64,000 nt of DNA from Methylocystis heyeri (GTDB taxonomy: Bacteria; Pseudomonadota; Alphaproteobacteria; Rhizobiales; Beijerinckiaceae): assembly GCF_004802635.2 (NCBI RefSeq), contig NZ_CP046052.1, positions 1,984,001-2,048,000 of the forward strand, read 5' to 3'. Numbering within the stretch: the first letter of the stretch is position 1; every line of letters begins with the position of its first letter. Below are positions 1 to 8,362 of this stretch, in pieces. The notes beneath the pieces were generated by a model. It had not been told where the DNA came from and ran no database searches. It was given only the letters and a program-made list of their open reading frames with translations. The position numbers and the translations under genes are program-made.

Positions 1-39
1 ATATTCTTCGAGGATTTTCGGAGGCGCTTGAAGAGGTGA
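1..39 (+). CDS. C-terminal end of an upstream phage gene (partial)
   Basis: The first twelve codons read IFFEDFRRRLKR and then stop, 7 bases before the next start codon. The spacing fits the last codons of a tightly packed phage head-tail gene. Too little is visible to name it. Confidence 0.35.
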   Translation: MFFEDFRRRLKR

Positions 40-46
40 CGCAATC

Positions 47-508
47 ATGAACATCCCGCGTGAGGCAATCGTGTCGGCTCTCATGGCGAAACTGGGGACG
101 GTCGCCTTTGCCGCTCCCGTCAACGGCAAGACGGGGTTCGCGACCGTCTCGCGCCGGCTCAAATTATGGAGCGACACGCCGAAGTCGCAGCGGCCGGCTC
201 TCTTTGTAACCGAGCATCGCGAACAACAGAGTTGGCAGAGCGAAGCCTTGCCGCCGAAGACGACGCTCTGTTTCGATCTCTTCGTCTATATCGACGCGAG
301 CGACCTCAACACGACGCCAGCCGTTTCACTCAATACGATCATGGACGCCATCGAGGCGGCCTTGAAGCCTGGCCCCGGCGAAGGCGATCGCCAGACGCTC
401 GGCGGACTTGTCTCTCATTGCCGCATCGACGGCCAGATACTCAAAGATCCCGGCGATCTCGACGGCGACGGAATGCTGTGGGCGCCATTGAAGATCCTGG
501 CGCTTTAG
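47..508 (+). CDS. Phage tail terminator / completion-like protein
   Basis: This 153-residue protein sits directly upstream of the tail tube gene, the place of the tail terminator (lambda gpU or GTA gp8-like) in siphoviruses. The central stretch with RPALFVTEH and a following beta-rich segment (LCFDLFVYID) resembles small tail-completion proteins that cap the tail tube and join it to the head. A GAGG ribosome-binding sequence lies 7-10 bases before the ATG. The family assignment rests mainly on size and synteny, so the exact role is inferred. Confidence 0.6.
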   Translation: MNIPREAIVSALMAKLGTVAFAAPVNGKTGFATVSRRLKLWSDTPKSQRPALFVTEHREQQSWQSEALPPKTTLCFDLFVYIDASDLNTTPAVSLNTIMDAIEAALKPGPGEGDRQTLGGLVSHCRIDGQILKDPGDLDGDGMLWAPLKILAL

Positions 509-537
509 GCGCAATCATCCCAGCAGGAAAGAAATCT

Positions 538-723
538 ATGACTGAAGAAAAGGCGCCGCAGACGAGCGCGCTCTCGAATGCCATCGAACAGGAAATCGAA
601 CGCTGGTTCGTGGAGACGATCCACAATTCTCAGGTCTCGCGAGCCACCGAAATCTACAACCACATCCGCGAGGCCGTAGGCCAGCTCAAGCCGCGTCTCG
701 TCGCGCTCATCGGGGAACTCTGA
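538..723 (+). CDS. Small phage protein of unknown function
   Basis: A 61-residue protein starts at an ATG preceded by AGGAAAG and ends 3 bases before the tail tube start, so it fits the operon spacing. It is hydrophilic and probably helical, with a tryptophan at residue 22 and an acidic N-terminal third. It has no recognisable motif. In this position some tailed phages carry small tail or head-tail accessory proteins. Function unknown. Confidence 0.6.
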   Translation: MTEEKAPQTSALSNAIEQEIERWFVETIHNSQVSRATEIYNHIREAVGQLKPRLVALIGEL

Positions 724-726
724 ATC

Positions 727-1467
727 ATGTCCAACAGCTCGATCGCCTTCGGCAGCGGCGTTCTGATCGGCACCACGGCCTCGGGACCCATTCAGTTCGG
801 TTCGTTGCAGGATGTTTCCATCGATTTCAGCTTCTCGACGAAGCAGTTGATGGGACAATTTCAGTTTCCCGTCGCGGTGGCGCGAGGCGCGGGAAAAATT
901 TCCGGCAAGGCGAAATTCGCCAGTATCGACGGGCCGGTCCTAAATCAGATTTTCTTCGGCGCCAGCGCCGGCGCCGGGCAGAAATTGTGGTCTTACAATG
1001 AGGGGGCTAATGTCGCCGCCTCCTCCCCCTATGCCGTGAGCGTCGCCAACGCGGCCGCTTTCGATCAGAATCTCGGCGTGGTCTACGCCTCTTCCGGACT
1101 GCAGCTCACTCAGGTCGCCAGCTCGCCGGCCGTCGGGCAATACAGCGTCGCCTCGGGCGTCTACACATTCAACGCCGCCGACGCCGGCAAGGCGCTTCTC
1201 GTCAGCTACAGCTATACTCAAACCACCGGCGGCTCGAAGGCGGTGATCGCCAACCGGCAGATGGGAATCGCCCCTTCCTTCCAGATCGATTTCTATCAGT
1301 GCAACCCCAATGTGACGGGCGCGCAATGGTCCATGCGTCTCTACAATTGCATTTCCTCGAAGCTCAATATGGCGTCGAAGCTCGAGGCCTTCACCATACC
1401 GGAAATGGATTTCGAGGCCTTCGCCAACGCGACGAACAACATCGGCGAGCTGAACACCGCCGTCTAA
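727..1467 (+). CDS. Phage major tail (tube) protein
   Basis: This 246-residue, beta-rich protein has the low-complexity Ser/Ala/Gly/Thr composition usual for siphovirus tail tube subunits. It lies between the terminator-like gene and the tail assembly chaperone, the conserved place for the tube protein that polymerises around the tape measure. The N-terminus (SIDFSFSTKQLMGQ) and the middle segment with GVYTFNAADAG fit tube folds that carry an inserted domain. It starts 3 bases after the preceding stop. The tube role is inferred from position, size and composition. Confidence 0.65.
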   Translation: MSNSSIAFGSGVLIGTTASGPIQFGSLQDVSIDFSFSTKQLMGQFQFPVAVARGAGKISGKAKFASIDGPVLNQIFFGASAGAGQKLWSYNEGANVAASSPYAVSVANAAAFDQNLGVVYASSGLQLTQVASSPAVGQYSVASGVYTFNAADAGKALLVSYSYTQTTGGSKAVIANRQMGIAPSFQIDFYQCNPNVTGAQWSMRLYNCISSKLNMASKLEAFTIPEMDFEAFANATNNIGELNTAV

Positions 1468-1550
1468 ACCGACGATCGACGAAGCCGGCCATCCTCACCC
1501 CACGCAATCGCCCAAACGGGCGAAGCCGAGGTCGGCGTGGTCTGGCCAGC

Positions 1551-1985
1551 ATGAGGATCTTCCAGAAAATGACCCCCGATCCAAAAATCAATTGCGACGG
1601 CGCAGCGATCGTCGTCCTTGCCGGGCGGGAATGGTTTATTCCCGTTCTTGCGATGCGCCAATCGCGTATCGTCGTGCCTGGCCTGATGCGCCTGATGCCC
1701 TTGTTGGCCGAGTTGCAAAGCGGCCGGTCGAGCGCGATGGCGAAGCTCGGAGAAGAGGAATTCGATGTCATCCTCGATATAGTCCACGCGGCGCTGACGC
1801 GCGCCTATCCACATCTTACGCGCGACGCCTTCCTCGATTTCGCCATTTCGACTCCGGAATTAATCGGGGCGCTGGGAATAGTCACGCGGCAGACCGGATT
1901 CTTCAAGACGGCGGAACCCGGGGAGAAAAATGTGGGGGAAGCTCGTGGGGAGACGCCGGCTCCCCTGAATTCTTCGATCGGTTGA
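1551..1985 (+). CDS. Phage tail assembly chaperone, upstream part
   Basis: This 144-residue protein lies between the tail tube and the tape measure, where tail assembly chaperones coat the tape measure during tail polymerisation (lambda gpG/GT, GTA gp10). The start at 1551 gives a compact protein beginning MRIFQKMTPDP; longer reading of the frame runs back into the tube gene. The stop overlaps the next start as TGATG, and the next ORF is in the -1 frame, the geometry expected for lambda G/GT-type recoding. A run of five A residues lies at 1926-1930, but no canonical slippery heptamer is seen. Confidence 0.6.
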   Translation: MRIFQKMTPDPKINCDGAAIVVLAGREWFIPVLAMRQSRIVVPGLMRLMPLLAELQSGRSSAMAKLGEEEFDVILDIVHAALTRAYPHLTRDAFLDFAISTPELIGALGIVTRQTGFFKTAEPGEKNVGEARGETPAPLNSSIG

Positions 1986-2218
1986 TGACGCATTACTGCC
2001 AAAGCAGCGGCGAAGCGTGGACCGACCAACTGGAGGCGACGCTCACCTTCCCGCGCTATTTCGCACGGCAGGATTATTGGCGCGACTTTCCCCCGGTCCA
2101 TGTGCTGCTTCGCGCTATCGCGGTCGGCCTCGGCGCCTACCGGCCGCAGGATCGGGCAACCGAAAAGAAAGACGCTATGGCGACGCTGCGGGCGCTCTTC
2201 CCAGGCGGGAAGATTTAG
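1985..2218 (+). CDS. Phage tail assembly chaperone, downstream (T-like) part
   Basis: This 77-residue ORF starts at the ATG inside the TGATG overlap with the preceding chaperone and ends in a basic tail (FPGGKI). It contains aromatic-rich segments such as YFARQDYWRDFPPVH and is likely helical. In many siphoviruses and GTAs a small second chaperone product is made here by frameshifting or by a separate start. Both routes are possible, since the frame is -1 relative to the upstream gene and stays open well before 1985. Confidence 0.55.
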   Translation: MTHYCQSSGEAWTDQLEATLTFPRYFARQDYWRDFPPVHVLLRAIAVGLGAYRPQDRATEKKDAMATLRALFPGGKI

Positions 2219-2772
2219 CCCTGATCGGCATGTCTCCGAATGAAGGCGACGTAACGATCCATCCATTTTTGCAGGAATGCGCGGCTGCCTGGTCCGATCT
2301 CCCCGTTCTCCTCGAACAGCCCTTCTTTGTTCTGGATGAAAACCTCGGGCTGGCCCAAAGTCGGCGCATCGAGATAGGCGAGCATGACGCGCAGATGCTG
2401 CTGAGCTATCGCCGTCCCTATCGCGCCGATGGAAACGCCCATGATCGCAGACGGCTTGCCTGCGAAAGCGCTTCGACCATAGGGCCTGGAAGCGTGGTCT
2501 ATTGCGTTCTTCAGCACTCCGGAAACGGAGCGATTATATTCCGGCGTCACAAAAAGAAGCCCCTGGGCCGTCGAGATTTCCAGCTTCAGACGCTTGACGG
2601 CCTCAGCCTGCCTGTCGTCGTCGTCCTGATTGTAGAGAGGCAGATCGCCGATGGCGGCCTGGCGAAACAGGAACTCCGCCGGCGCCAGCCTTGCGACGCC
2701 GTCGGCGAGCTTGCGGTTGAAGGAATTGCGCCGAAGGCTCCCCACGAGCACGGCTATCTCATAACGGCTCAT
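2215..2772 (-). CDS. NADPH-dependent FMN reductase (chromate/quinone reductase-like)
   Basis: A 185-residue flavodoxin-like reductase of the ChrR/YieF/AzoR type, which reduces quinones, chromate or azo dyes with NAD(P)H and FMN in the cytoplasm. The phosphate-binding loop GSLRRNSFNRKL lies at residues 11-22 and the conserved TPEYNRSVSG flavin-contact motif near residues 76-85, followed by KNAIDHASRP. The start at 2772 gives the usual MSRYEIAVLVGS N-terminus. It is antisense to the tail genes and overlaps the chaperone stop by 4 bases, so it looks like a cargo ('moron') gene inserted between chaperone and tape measure. A bacterial origin is inferred. Confidence 0.88.
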   Translation of the reverse strand: MSRYEIAVLVGSLRRNSFNRKLADGVARLAPAEFLFRQAAIGDLPLYNQDDDDRQAEAVKRLKLEISTAQGLLFVTPEYNRSVSGVLKNAIDHASRPYGRSAFAGKPSAIMGVSIGAIGTAIAQQHLRVMLAYLDAPTLGQPEVFIQNKEGLFEENGEIGPGSRAFLQKWMDRYVAFIRRHADQG

Positions 2773-2872
2773 TGCGCAGCCTCCCTGTTCGAAAATCCCA
2801 ACCCCATATGTCGCGCCGGCTGGAGAAGGCGAGTTCAGCAAGGCGCCTTTCGCTTCAATTTGCGGAGTTCCC

Positions 2873-4129
2873 ATGATCGACGAAGTAACGGTCAAATTCG
2901 GCGCGGACGTCGCCGAACTCGAACAAGGAATCGCCAATGTGCAGGGCGCGTTGGGGGTGCTCGCCCCGCAGATCAAAAGCGTCGCGGACGGCCTCGCCGA
3001 GGCCGCGCAAAAGTCGGACCCGCTTTCAGGTCATTTCAAAAATGCCGCAGATAGCGTCTCGGGCGATCTCACAAACGCGCTGAAACTCGCAAAAACCGAA
3101 ATTGCGGGCAAAATCCAAGCCCAGCAGGATGCGCTGGCGCTCAAGAAGACGATCTACGACGGCGAAGTCAGTCTCAAGAACATCACCGAGGAAGAAAAGC
3201 TCGAGCTGGTGAAGAAGGCGACCCAGGAGGAATATGAGGCTCAACATGCGCTTTTGCAGAAGGAAGCCGAGCTTTCCGGGCAGAGCCTCGCCCAGAAGGA
3301 AGCGGCGCAAAACCGGGTGATCCATCTAGAGGCGACCCATCAAAGGCAACTGCAGCAATTCGCCAATGAATCCGCCCAGCAGCAGGCGCAAATCTGGCAG
3401 GATCTTTCCAGTCGCATCGGCCAGAGCATGTCGTCGTCCATCATGGGTCTGCTGCAGCACACCACTACCTTCCGCGAAGCTGCGCGCCAGATCGCCCTCC
3501 AGATCACGCAGTATTTCGTCAAGTCGGGCGCCGATTGGGTCTCCGAATACGCCATGACGATCGCGCGCAACATTGCGACCCATGTGATGGGCGAGCAGAC
3601 GATGACCGCGGCGACTCAGGCCGGCGTTGCGGAGCGTTCGGCCAGCGTCGCGGCGGGCTCGATCGCCGATCTCGCCAGCAAGGCTGCGGCCGTGCTCAAA
3701 AGCATCATCGCCTCATCCGCGGAAGCTTTCGCCGGCGTTTTCGGCTTCATGGCCCCGCTGCTGGGGCCTGCCGCGGCTGGTCCCGCAGCCGCGGCCCAGG
3801 CGACTGTCGCCGGAATGGCCAGCGTCGCGAGCTTCGACATCGGCGCCTGGAGCATCCCAGAAGACCAGCTGGCGATGGTGCACAAGAACGAACTCGTGAT
3901 GACGGCGAGCCAGGGCGAGGCTTTCCGCAATGTGCTCGACAACGCGGGCGGAAGCGGCAGGGGTTCCGACCTGCAGGTCCATGCCCCCGTGAATTTCCAT
4001 ATTCACGCCGTCGACTCTGAGAACGTCGCGAGATTTTTCCAAAGCAACGGCAAGGAGATCATGCGCGCCATGGCGAAACATGTGCAGGACGGCGCGCATC
4101 TCGGCTTGCGCGGGCTGAACCCGGCGTAA
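2873..4129 (+). CDS. Phage tail tape measure protein
   Basis: This 418-residue protein has the tape measure pattern. There is an N-terminal segment (VTVKFGADVAELEQGI), a long coiled-coil region around residues 60-180 with many K/E/Q, then an Ala/Gly-rich hydrophobic region (about 255-315) suited to membrane passage. The C-terminus carries FDIGAWSIPEDQLAMVHKNE, the GG-x-x-PGDxxLV-like end of GTA and lambda-like tape measures. At this length the tail would be short (tens of nm), since tape measure length sets tail length. A GCGGAG lies 7-12 bases before the ATG. Confidence 0.85.
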   Translation: MIDEVTVKFGADVAELEQGIANVQGALGVLAPQIKSVADGLAEAAQKSDPLSGHFKNAADSVSGDLTNALKLAKTEIAGKIQAQQDALALKKTIYDGEVSLKNITEEEKLELVKKATQEEYEAQHALLQKEAELSGQSLAQKEAAQNRVIHLEATHQRQLQQFANESAQQQAQIWQDLSSRIGQSMSSSIMGLLQHTTTFREAARQIALQITQYFVKSGADWVSEYAMTIARNIATHVMGEQTMTAATQAGVAERSASVAAGSIADLASKAAAVLKSIIASSAEAFAGVFGFMAPLLGPAAAGPAAAAQATVAGMASVASFDIGAWSIPEDQLAMVHKNELVMTASQGEAFRNVLDNAGGSGRGSDLQVHAPVNFHIHAVDSENVARFFQSNGKEIMRAMAKHVQDGAHLGLRGLNPA

Positions 4130-4216
4130 CGCGCTTATTCTCCACTGGTCGATCCGTTTCTTCCTCACCGCGAAGCGAGACTACCCTCCTCCTCCGAGGA
4201 GAAGGAATCCGCGCGC

Positions 4217-4240
4217 ATGATCGAATTGGTCCTCGCATGA
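4217..4240 (+). other. Seven-residue leader minicistron
   Basis: A strong ribosome-binding sequence (GAGGAGAAGG, about 4195-4204) precedes an ATG at 4217. That ATG opens a seven-codon ORF (MIELVLA) whose stop overlaps the start of the large tail gene as ATGA at 4237-4240. The long tail gene has no comparable ribosome-binding sequence of its own, so coupled re-initiation is the likely use. This is read directly from sequence; translation is inferred. Confidence 0.45.
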
Positions 4241-6705
4241 GCTTCCCCTACATCGGCGGAATCAACCTCATCCCCGCTTCCGGGGAGTTCGTCTACGACA
4301 CCGTAGCCTGGTCCGGGCGGCAGCCCGGCGGCGCAATGACGCCGATCAACAGCTACCATGCCCCCGGCGGATCGCGCACGGATGTTACGTTCGCGCTCGA
4401 TCAGTTGCAGGCTGCCCTGCCCAATTGCACGTCGGTGGCGCTGGTCGTGCAATGGATGGGCAATTCGCTCGACGCCTCGCAGTGCAATGTCTATCCGTCA
4501 TCCACTTTCATTGGCGGCGGGTTCCAACCCGCTGCGGGCGGGAGCGATTCCTGGCGCGTTTCCGACGTCACTCTGCAGACCAGCGGCCTGATACCCATCA
4601 GCCGCCCTGATGGCGTGCATGCGAGCTATGGCGGCACGCCGTCGGATCAATCGGTCGTGCGCTGCCTTCAGGAGATCAAACGACGCGGCCTCGCGGCCTC
4701 GCTCTATCTGATGATGAACATGGACGCGGCGGGCCAGCCCTGGCGCGGGCTCGTCACTTACGCGAGCGACATATCAAGCGCAGCCTCCGCAGCGGTGACG
4801 TCTTTCCTCGGCTCAGCCGCGATATCGCAGTTCAGCCGCGACACCGCCGATCTCACCGTCCATTATTCTGGAAGCGTCCTGGACTTCACCTATCGCCGCT
4901 TCGTGCTGCATTACGCTAATCTGGCGGCTATCGCAGGCGGCGTCTCCGTCTTTGCGATAGGCTCGGAACTGCGTGGGCTGGAGGCGATAAGAGGACCGGC
5001 CTGGACCCCTGGTGGCTCGATCGACGCGAGCGGCTGCGCAAAATGGGATTATCCTTTTGTCGCCGGCCTCATAACCCTTGCAAGCGATTGCCGCGCCGTT
5101 TTCGATGCGGCAGGATTGACCAAGAATCTGGCCGCGCGCCAGAACCTCGTCGCCTACAGCGCAGACTGGTCGCAATGGACCGGCGTTCAGCACGCAGGCG
5201 TCTCAGGAATTTTCCCGCATCTCGACGCTCTCTACGCATCGGCGGACATCGACTTCGTCTCCATAGACAACTACATGCCGCTTTCCGACTGGACCACGGG
5301 AGCGGGCGGGCTCGACGCCTTGAACTGGCGGGCTCCCGCGCCCACGACCTGGCCCGTCAGCGCTCCCGGCGCCATCGGCCTAGGCCTGAAGAGCGCGCCC
5401 GACATGCACGACAAAGACTATCTGAAGGCCAATATCGAGGGCGGCGAGAAATACCATTTCTGGTACGGCGATTATTCCGCAGCTCCCGGGCTCGACCCCA
5501 ACGGAACCCTGCAGCAGGTCACCTCTCCGCAAGGCGACAGGCGCGCGCAGGCGCGCAACCCCTATTACGCCGGACAGCAATTGCTCGCCTTCAAGCAATT
5601 GCGCTGGTGGTGGAACAACCCGCACCGGGCGGTGTATGACTCCGGGGACGGCGCGGGAGTCGCGCCGCACGGCCCCCAGACGCAATGGGTTCCGCAATCG
5701 AAGAGCATCGGCTTTCTCGAATACGGCTTTCCCACCAGCGACCGCAGCGCCAATCAACCCAATATATTCTTCAATCCGCGATCCGTTTCGGGGGGAACGC
5801 CGTTCTGGTCGGTTTGGAACGCCGCCAAAACCGCGCCTCTCGTCGACGACTCCCTGACCCTCATCGCCCTGCAGGCCATATGGGAATATTGGACCGTTGA
5901 CGGCAGGAACGAGACCTCCGCCACGAACCTGCCGATGATCGCAACCGATCTCATGTTCGCCTGGTGCTGGGATGCGCGGCCGCTGCCAGATTTTCCCTTG
6001 CGGCAAGACATATGGAGCGACGGCGCCAATTGGCCCAACGGCCATTGGCTCAACGGAAAGTTCCCCGCACTGCCCGCGCCTGCCGCGACGGCGCCGCCGA
6101 GCTACGGCCCTTTTCCGACCTTCCCTGAGCTTATCGGGCTCGGCTGGTCGATCGTGCTGAAGCCGAAATTCGCCACGCAAGGACATGACCGCGCATCCGG
6201 CAAATCCTCGCGCCGCGCAAAAATGCGATGGCCGATCTATGAGATCGAGCTCAGTTACGACTTTCTGCGCGGCGACGGCACCCAGGAGATGCAGCAAATC
6301 TCGGGGTTCTTTGCGGCGCAGCAGGGACAGGCCCAACCCTTCTGGCTCGCGCCGCCCGGGCTCTCCGAGATCGCGGGTCAAGCGATCGGCGTCGGCGACG
6401 GCGTCACTACCGCCTTCGCTCTCACCCGCACGACCGGCGGCTTCAGCGAGCCGCTCGCGGGCGTCTCCAGCGTGAGCGCGCTCTATATCGACGGCGTGGC
6501 GACGCCCTCTTCCACCTGGAGCCTCTCCAGCGGATATCAGCCGGTCGTGACGCTGGCGAGCGCGCCGTCCCCGGGCTCCGTCATCAGCATGGACGCTTCG
6601 GCCTTGTGGCTGTGCCGCTTCAAGGACGAAACGCTCAGCCTCGAGCAATTCGCATACAAGCTGTTCCGCTCCAAAAGCGTGAAACTCGTCACCGTCAAGC
6701 TGTGA
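4237..6705 (+). CDS. GTA TIM-barrel tail protein fused to a DUF2460 domain
   Basis: This 822-residue tail protein starts with MSFPYIGGINLIPASGEF. Residues about 30-600 match the GTA TIM-barrel-like domain, a glycoside-hydrolase fold in GTA gp15 ('megatron'): FVSIDNYMPLSDW, a GGEKYHFWYGD segment, RNPYYAGQQLLAFKQ and FLEYGFPTSDRSANQPN. Residues about 635-822 look like DUF2460, the distal-tail domain of GTA gp12 (QAIGVGDGVTTAF, then SVKLVTVKL at the end). In the Rhodobacter GTA these domains sit in different proteins, so this is a rearranged tail architecture. It probably forms the baseplate hub and touches peptidoglycan or capsule. Domain names are from recall. Confidence 0.82.
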   Translation: MSFPYIGGINLIPASGEFVYDTVAWSGRQPGGAMTPINSYHAPGGSRTDVTFALDQLQAALPNCTSVALVVQWMGNSLDASQCNVYPSSTFIGGGFQPAAGGSDSWRVSDVTLQTSGLIPISRPDGVHASYGGTPSDQSVVRCLQEIKRRGLAASLYLMMNMDAAGQPWRGLVTYASDISSAASAAVTSFLGSAAISQFSRDTADLTVHYSGSVLDFTYRRFVLHYANLAAIAGGVSVFAIGSELRGLEAIRGPAWTPGGSIDASGCAKWDYPFVAGLITLASDCRAVFDAAGLTKNLAARQNLVAYSADWSQWTGVQHAGVSGIFPHLDALYASADIDFVSIDNYMPLSDWTTGAGGLDALNWRAPAPTTWPVSAPGAIGLGLKSAPDMHDKDYLKANIEGGEKYHFWYGDYSAAPGLDPNGTLQQVTSPQGDRRAQARNPYYAGQQLLAFKQLRWWWNNPHRAVYDSGDGAGVAPHGPQTQWVPQSKSIGFLEYGFPTSDRSANQPNIFFNPRSVSGGTPFWSVWNAAKTAPLVDDSLTLIALQAIWEYWTVDGRNETSATNLPMIATDLMFAWCWDARPLPDFPLRQDIWSDGANWPNGHWLNGKFPALPAPAATAPPSYGPFPTFPELIGLGWSIVLKPKFATQGHDRASGKSSRRAKMRWPIYEIELSYDFLRGDGTQEMQQISGFFAAQQGQAQPFWLAPPGLSEIAGQAIGVGDGVTTAFALTRTTGGFSEPLAGVSSVSALYIDGVATPSSTWSLSSGYQPVVTLASAPSPGSVISMDASALWLCRFKDETLSLEQFAYKLFRSKSVKLVTVKL

Positions 6706-6744
6706 CGCCCGCCGCTATAGCGCAGCCCACGACAACGGAATCCA

Positions 6745-7356
6745 ATGCCTGTGACTCTTCCGATTTTTCCGACCCTCGCTGGACAGGGGTTCGCTGCGCG
6801 AAACCCGATCGCCGAGAGCCTGATCGCTCCGCATGATTGCGGCCGCGAGGTCCGCGCCGCGCTTTTTGGCGGGCTCTATGAATTCGAGGTCTCTCTCGAT
6901 GGTCTTGCCTCGGACAGCGGGACAAATCCAGGCCTCGGGGCGACCTCGCTGCAGGAGATCATGGGTCTTTATCTGCAATGCGCCGGCGGCCTTGGTAATT
7001 TTCTCTATGCCGACCCCAACGACAACGCCGCCGTCGATCAACTCATCGCCATCGGCGACGGCTCGACGATGCGATTTCCCTTCATGCGTCGCATTGGAGT
7101 AGCTCTCGAGCCGGTCGGATTCGTTACTGGCGTCGCCGAGGTTTCCCTCAACGCCGTCCCCCAACCATCCGGCTGGGCGCTGGATGCTCCAAACCTGCTG
7201 CAATTTGCCACCCCGCCGCCGGTCGGCGCCAGCATAGCGACGAGTTTTACCTTCGCCTTTGTTTGTCGCTTCGTCGACGACGAACTCGATTTTGAAAATT
7301 TCATGCAGAACCTGTGGGCGGCGAAATCCGTGAAATTCCGCAGCGTGCGCCAGTAG
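6745..7356 (+). CDS. DUF2460-family phage distal tail protein
   Basis: A 203-residue protein with the same layout as the C-terminus of the preceding gene: LQEIMGLYLQCAGGLGNFLYADP, then LIAIGDGSTMRFPF, then VCRFVDDELDFENFMQ and AAKSVKFRSVRQ at the end. It belongs to the DUF2460 group (GTA gp12-like distal tail protein), which joins the tail tube to the hub. It follows the TIM fusion by 39 bases and precedes DUF2163, the usual GTA order gp12-gp13-gp14-gp15. Two adjacent DUF2460 copies suggest a duplication. Confidence 0.8.
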   Translation: MPVTLPIFPTLAGQGFAARNPIAESLIAPHDCGREVRAALFGGLYEFEVSLDGLASDSGTNPGLGATSLQEIMGLYLQCAGGLGNFLYADPNDNAAVDQLIAIGDGSTMRFPFMRRIGVALEPVGFVTGVAEVSLNAVPQPSGWALDAPNLLQFATPPPVGASIATSFTFAFVCRFVDDELDFENFMQNLWAAKSVKFRSVRQ

Positions 7357-7432
7357 CGCATCCCTTTCGAACATCCATTCGTACGCTTTGCCGCACCTTT
7401 ATCCCGTCTCGCTTCGCATCGATCGGATCGTC

Positions 7433-8305
7433 ATGAAACAAGCTTCTCCAGCGTTGGTCGCTTTTCTCGCCGAGGCGCGCGGAACCCGGGACTGCGCCAT
7501 CGCCTTCGCCGAATGCTTCACATTCACGCAGGCGACGGGCGCCGTATTCAGCTACACCAACGCCGACGTTCCCGTGATCTACCGCGGCAAGGTCTTCCTC
7601 GCCAACGGGCCTCTCGTTTCCGGGCTAAAATACCGCGCCTCCACGGGCCTCAATGTCGACAGGCAGGAGATCGTCATCGCGGCAAGGCCGGAGGATCTCG
7701 CCGGCTGGACGCCTTTACTCGCAGCGCTCCGGGAAGGTTTCTTCGACGGCTGCGTCATCCAGAGGGATCGGGTCTTCTTTTCCGATTTCGTCGGCGGAAC
7801 CCTGGTCGACGGCGTGACGCTGTTTCACGGGCGATTGTCGACAGTGGACGAAGTAGGCCGCACCAGAGCGCGCATCACTGTGGCGAATGAACTCGTGCTG
7901 CTCGACGTGAACATGCCGCGCAATATTTTCGCGCCGACATGCATACACACGCTTTACGATCAAGGCTGCAAGATTCCGTCAGGGGCCTTCTCGACGAATG
8001 ATGTCGTCGGCTCCGGCTCGACCAGAGCGCTGATCAATTTCGCCGGCGCGCAGGCGGCTCACGCGCAGGGAACGCTCTTGTTCAGCTCGGGAGCGAATTC
8101 GGGCCGGCGCTGCGCCGTCAAATCGGTTGTTCCCGGCGTCTCCGTCTCCCTGATTTATCCGCTCCCGACCGCCCCAGCGGCAGGCGATGCGCTCGTCGCC
8201 TTCTGGGGCTGCGACCACACTATGGCGACCTGTCAGGCCCGCTTCTCAAATCTCCCGAATTTTCGTGGCTTTCCATTCGTTCCGCCGCCGCAGATGGCCA
8301 TGTGA
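7433..8305 (+). CDS. DUF2163/BR0599-family phage tail hub protein
   Basis: This 290-residue protein matches GTA gp13-type hub proteins (DUF2163 N-terminus plus Phage_BR0599 C-terminus). Marks are YRASTGLNVDRQEI, VIQRDRVFFSDFVGG, the cysteine-bearing FAPTCIHTLYDQGCKIP and the C-terminal GCDHTMATCQARFSNLPNFR. Conserved cysteines in this family can bind an Fe-S cluster in the tail hub. I chose the ATG at 7433 (MKQASPALVAF) over an upstream TTG because family members begin close to this segment. Confidence 0.85.
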   Translation: MKQASPALVAFLAEARGTRDCAIAFAECFTFTQATGAVFSYTNADVPVIYRGKVFLANGPLVSGLKYRASTGLNVDRQEIVIAARPEDLAGWTPLLAALREGFFDGCVIQRDRVFFSDFVGGTLVDGVTLFHGRLSTVDEVGRTRARITVANELVLLDVNMPRNIFAPTCIHTLYDQGCKIPSGAFSTNDVVGSGSTRALINFAGAQAAHAQGTLLFSSGANSGRRCAVKSVVPGVSVSLIYPLPTAPAAGDALVAFWGCDHTMATCQARFSNLPNFRGFPFVPPPQMAM

Positions 8306-8362
8306 GAGCCGGCCCAACGCGCCGGGCTACGTCCTATCGAGAAAGCGAAGCGGAGGCCCCCA

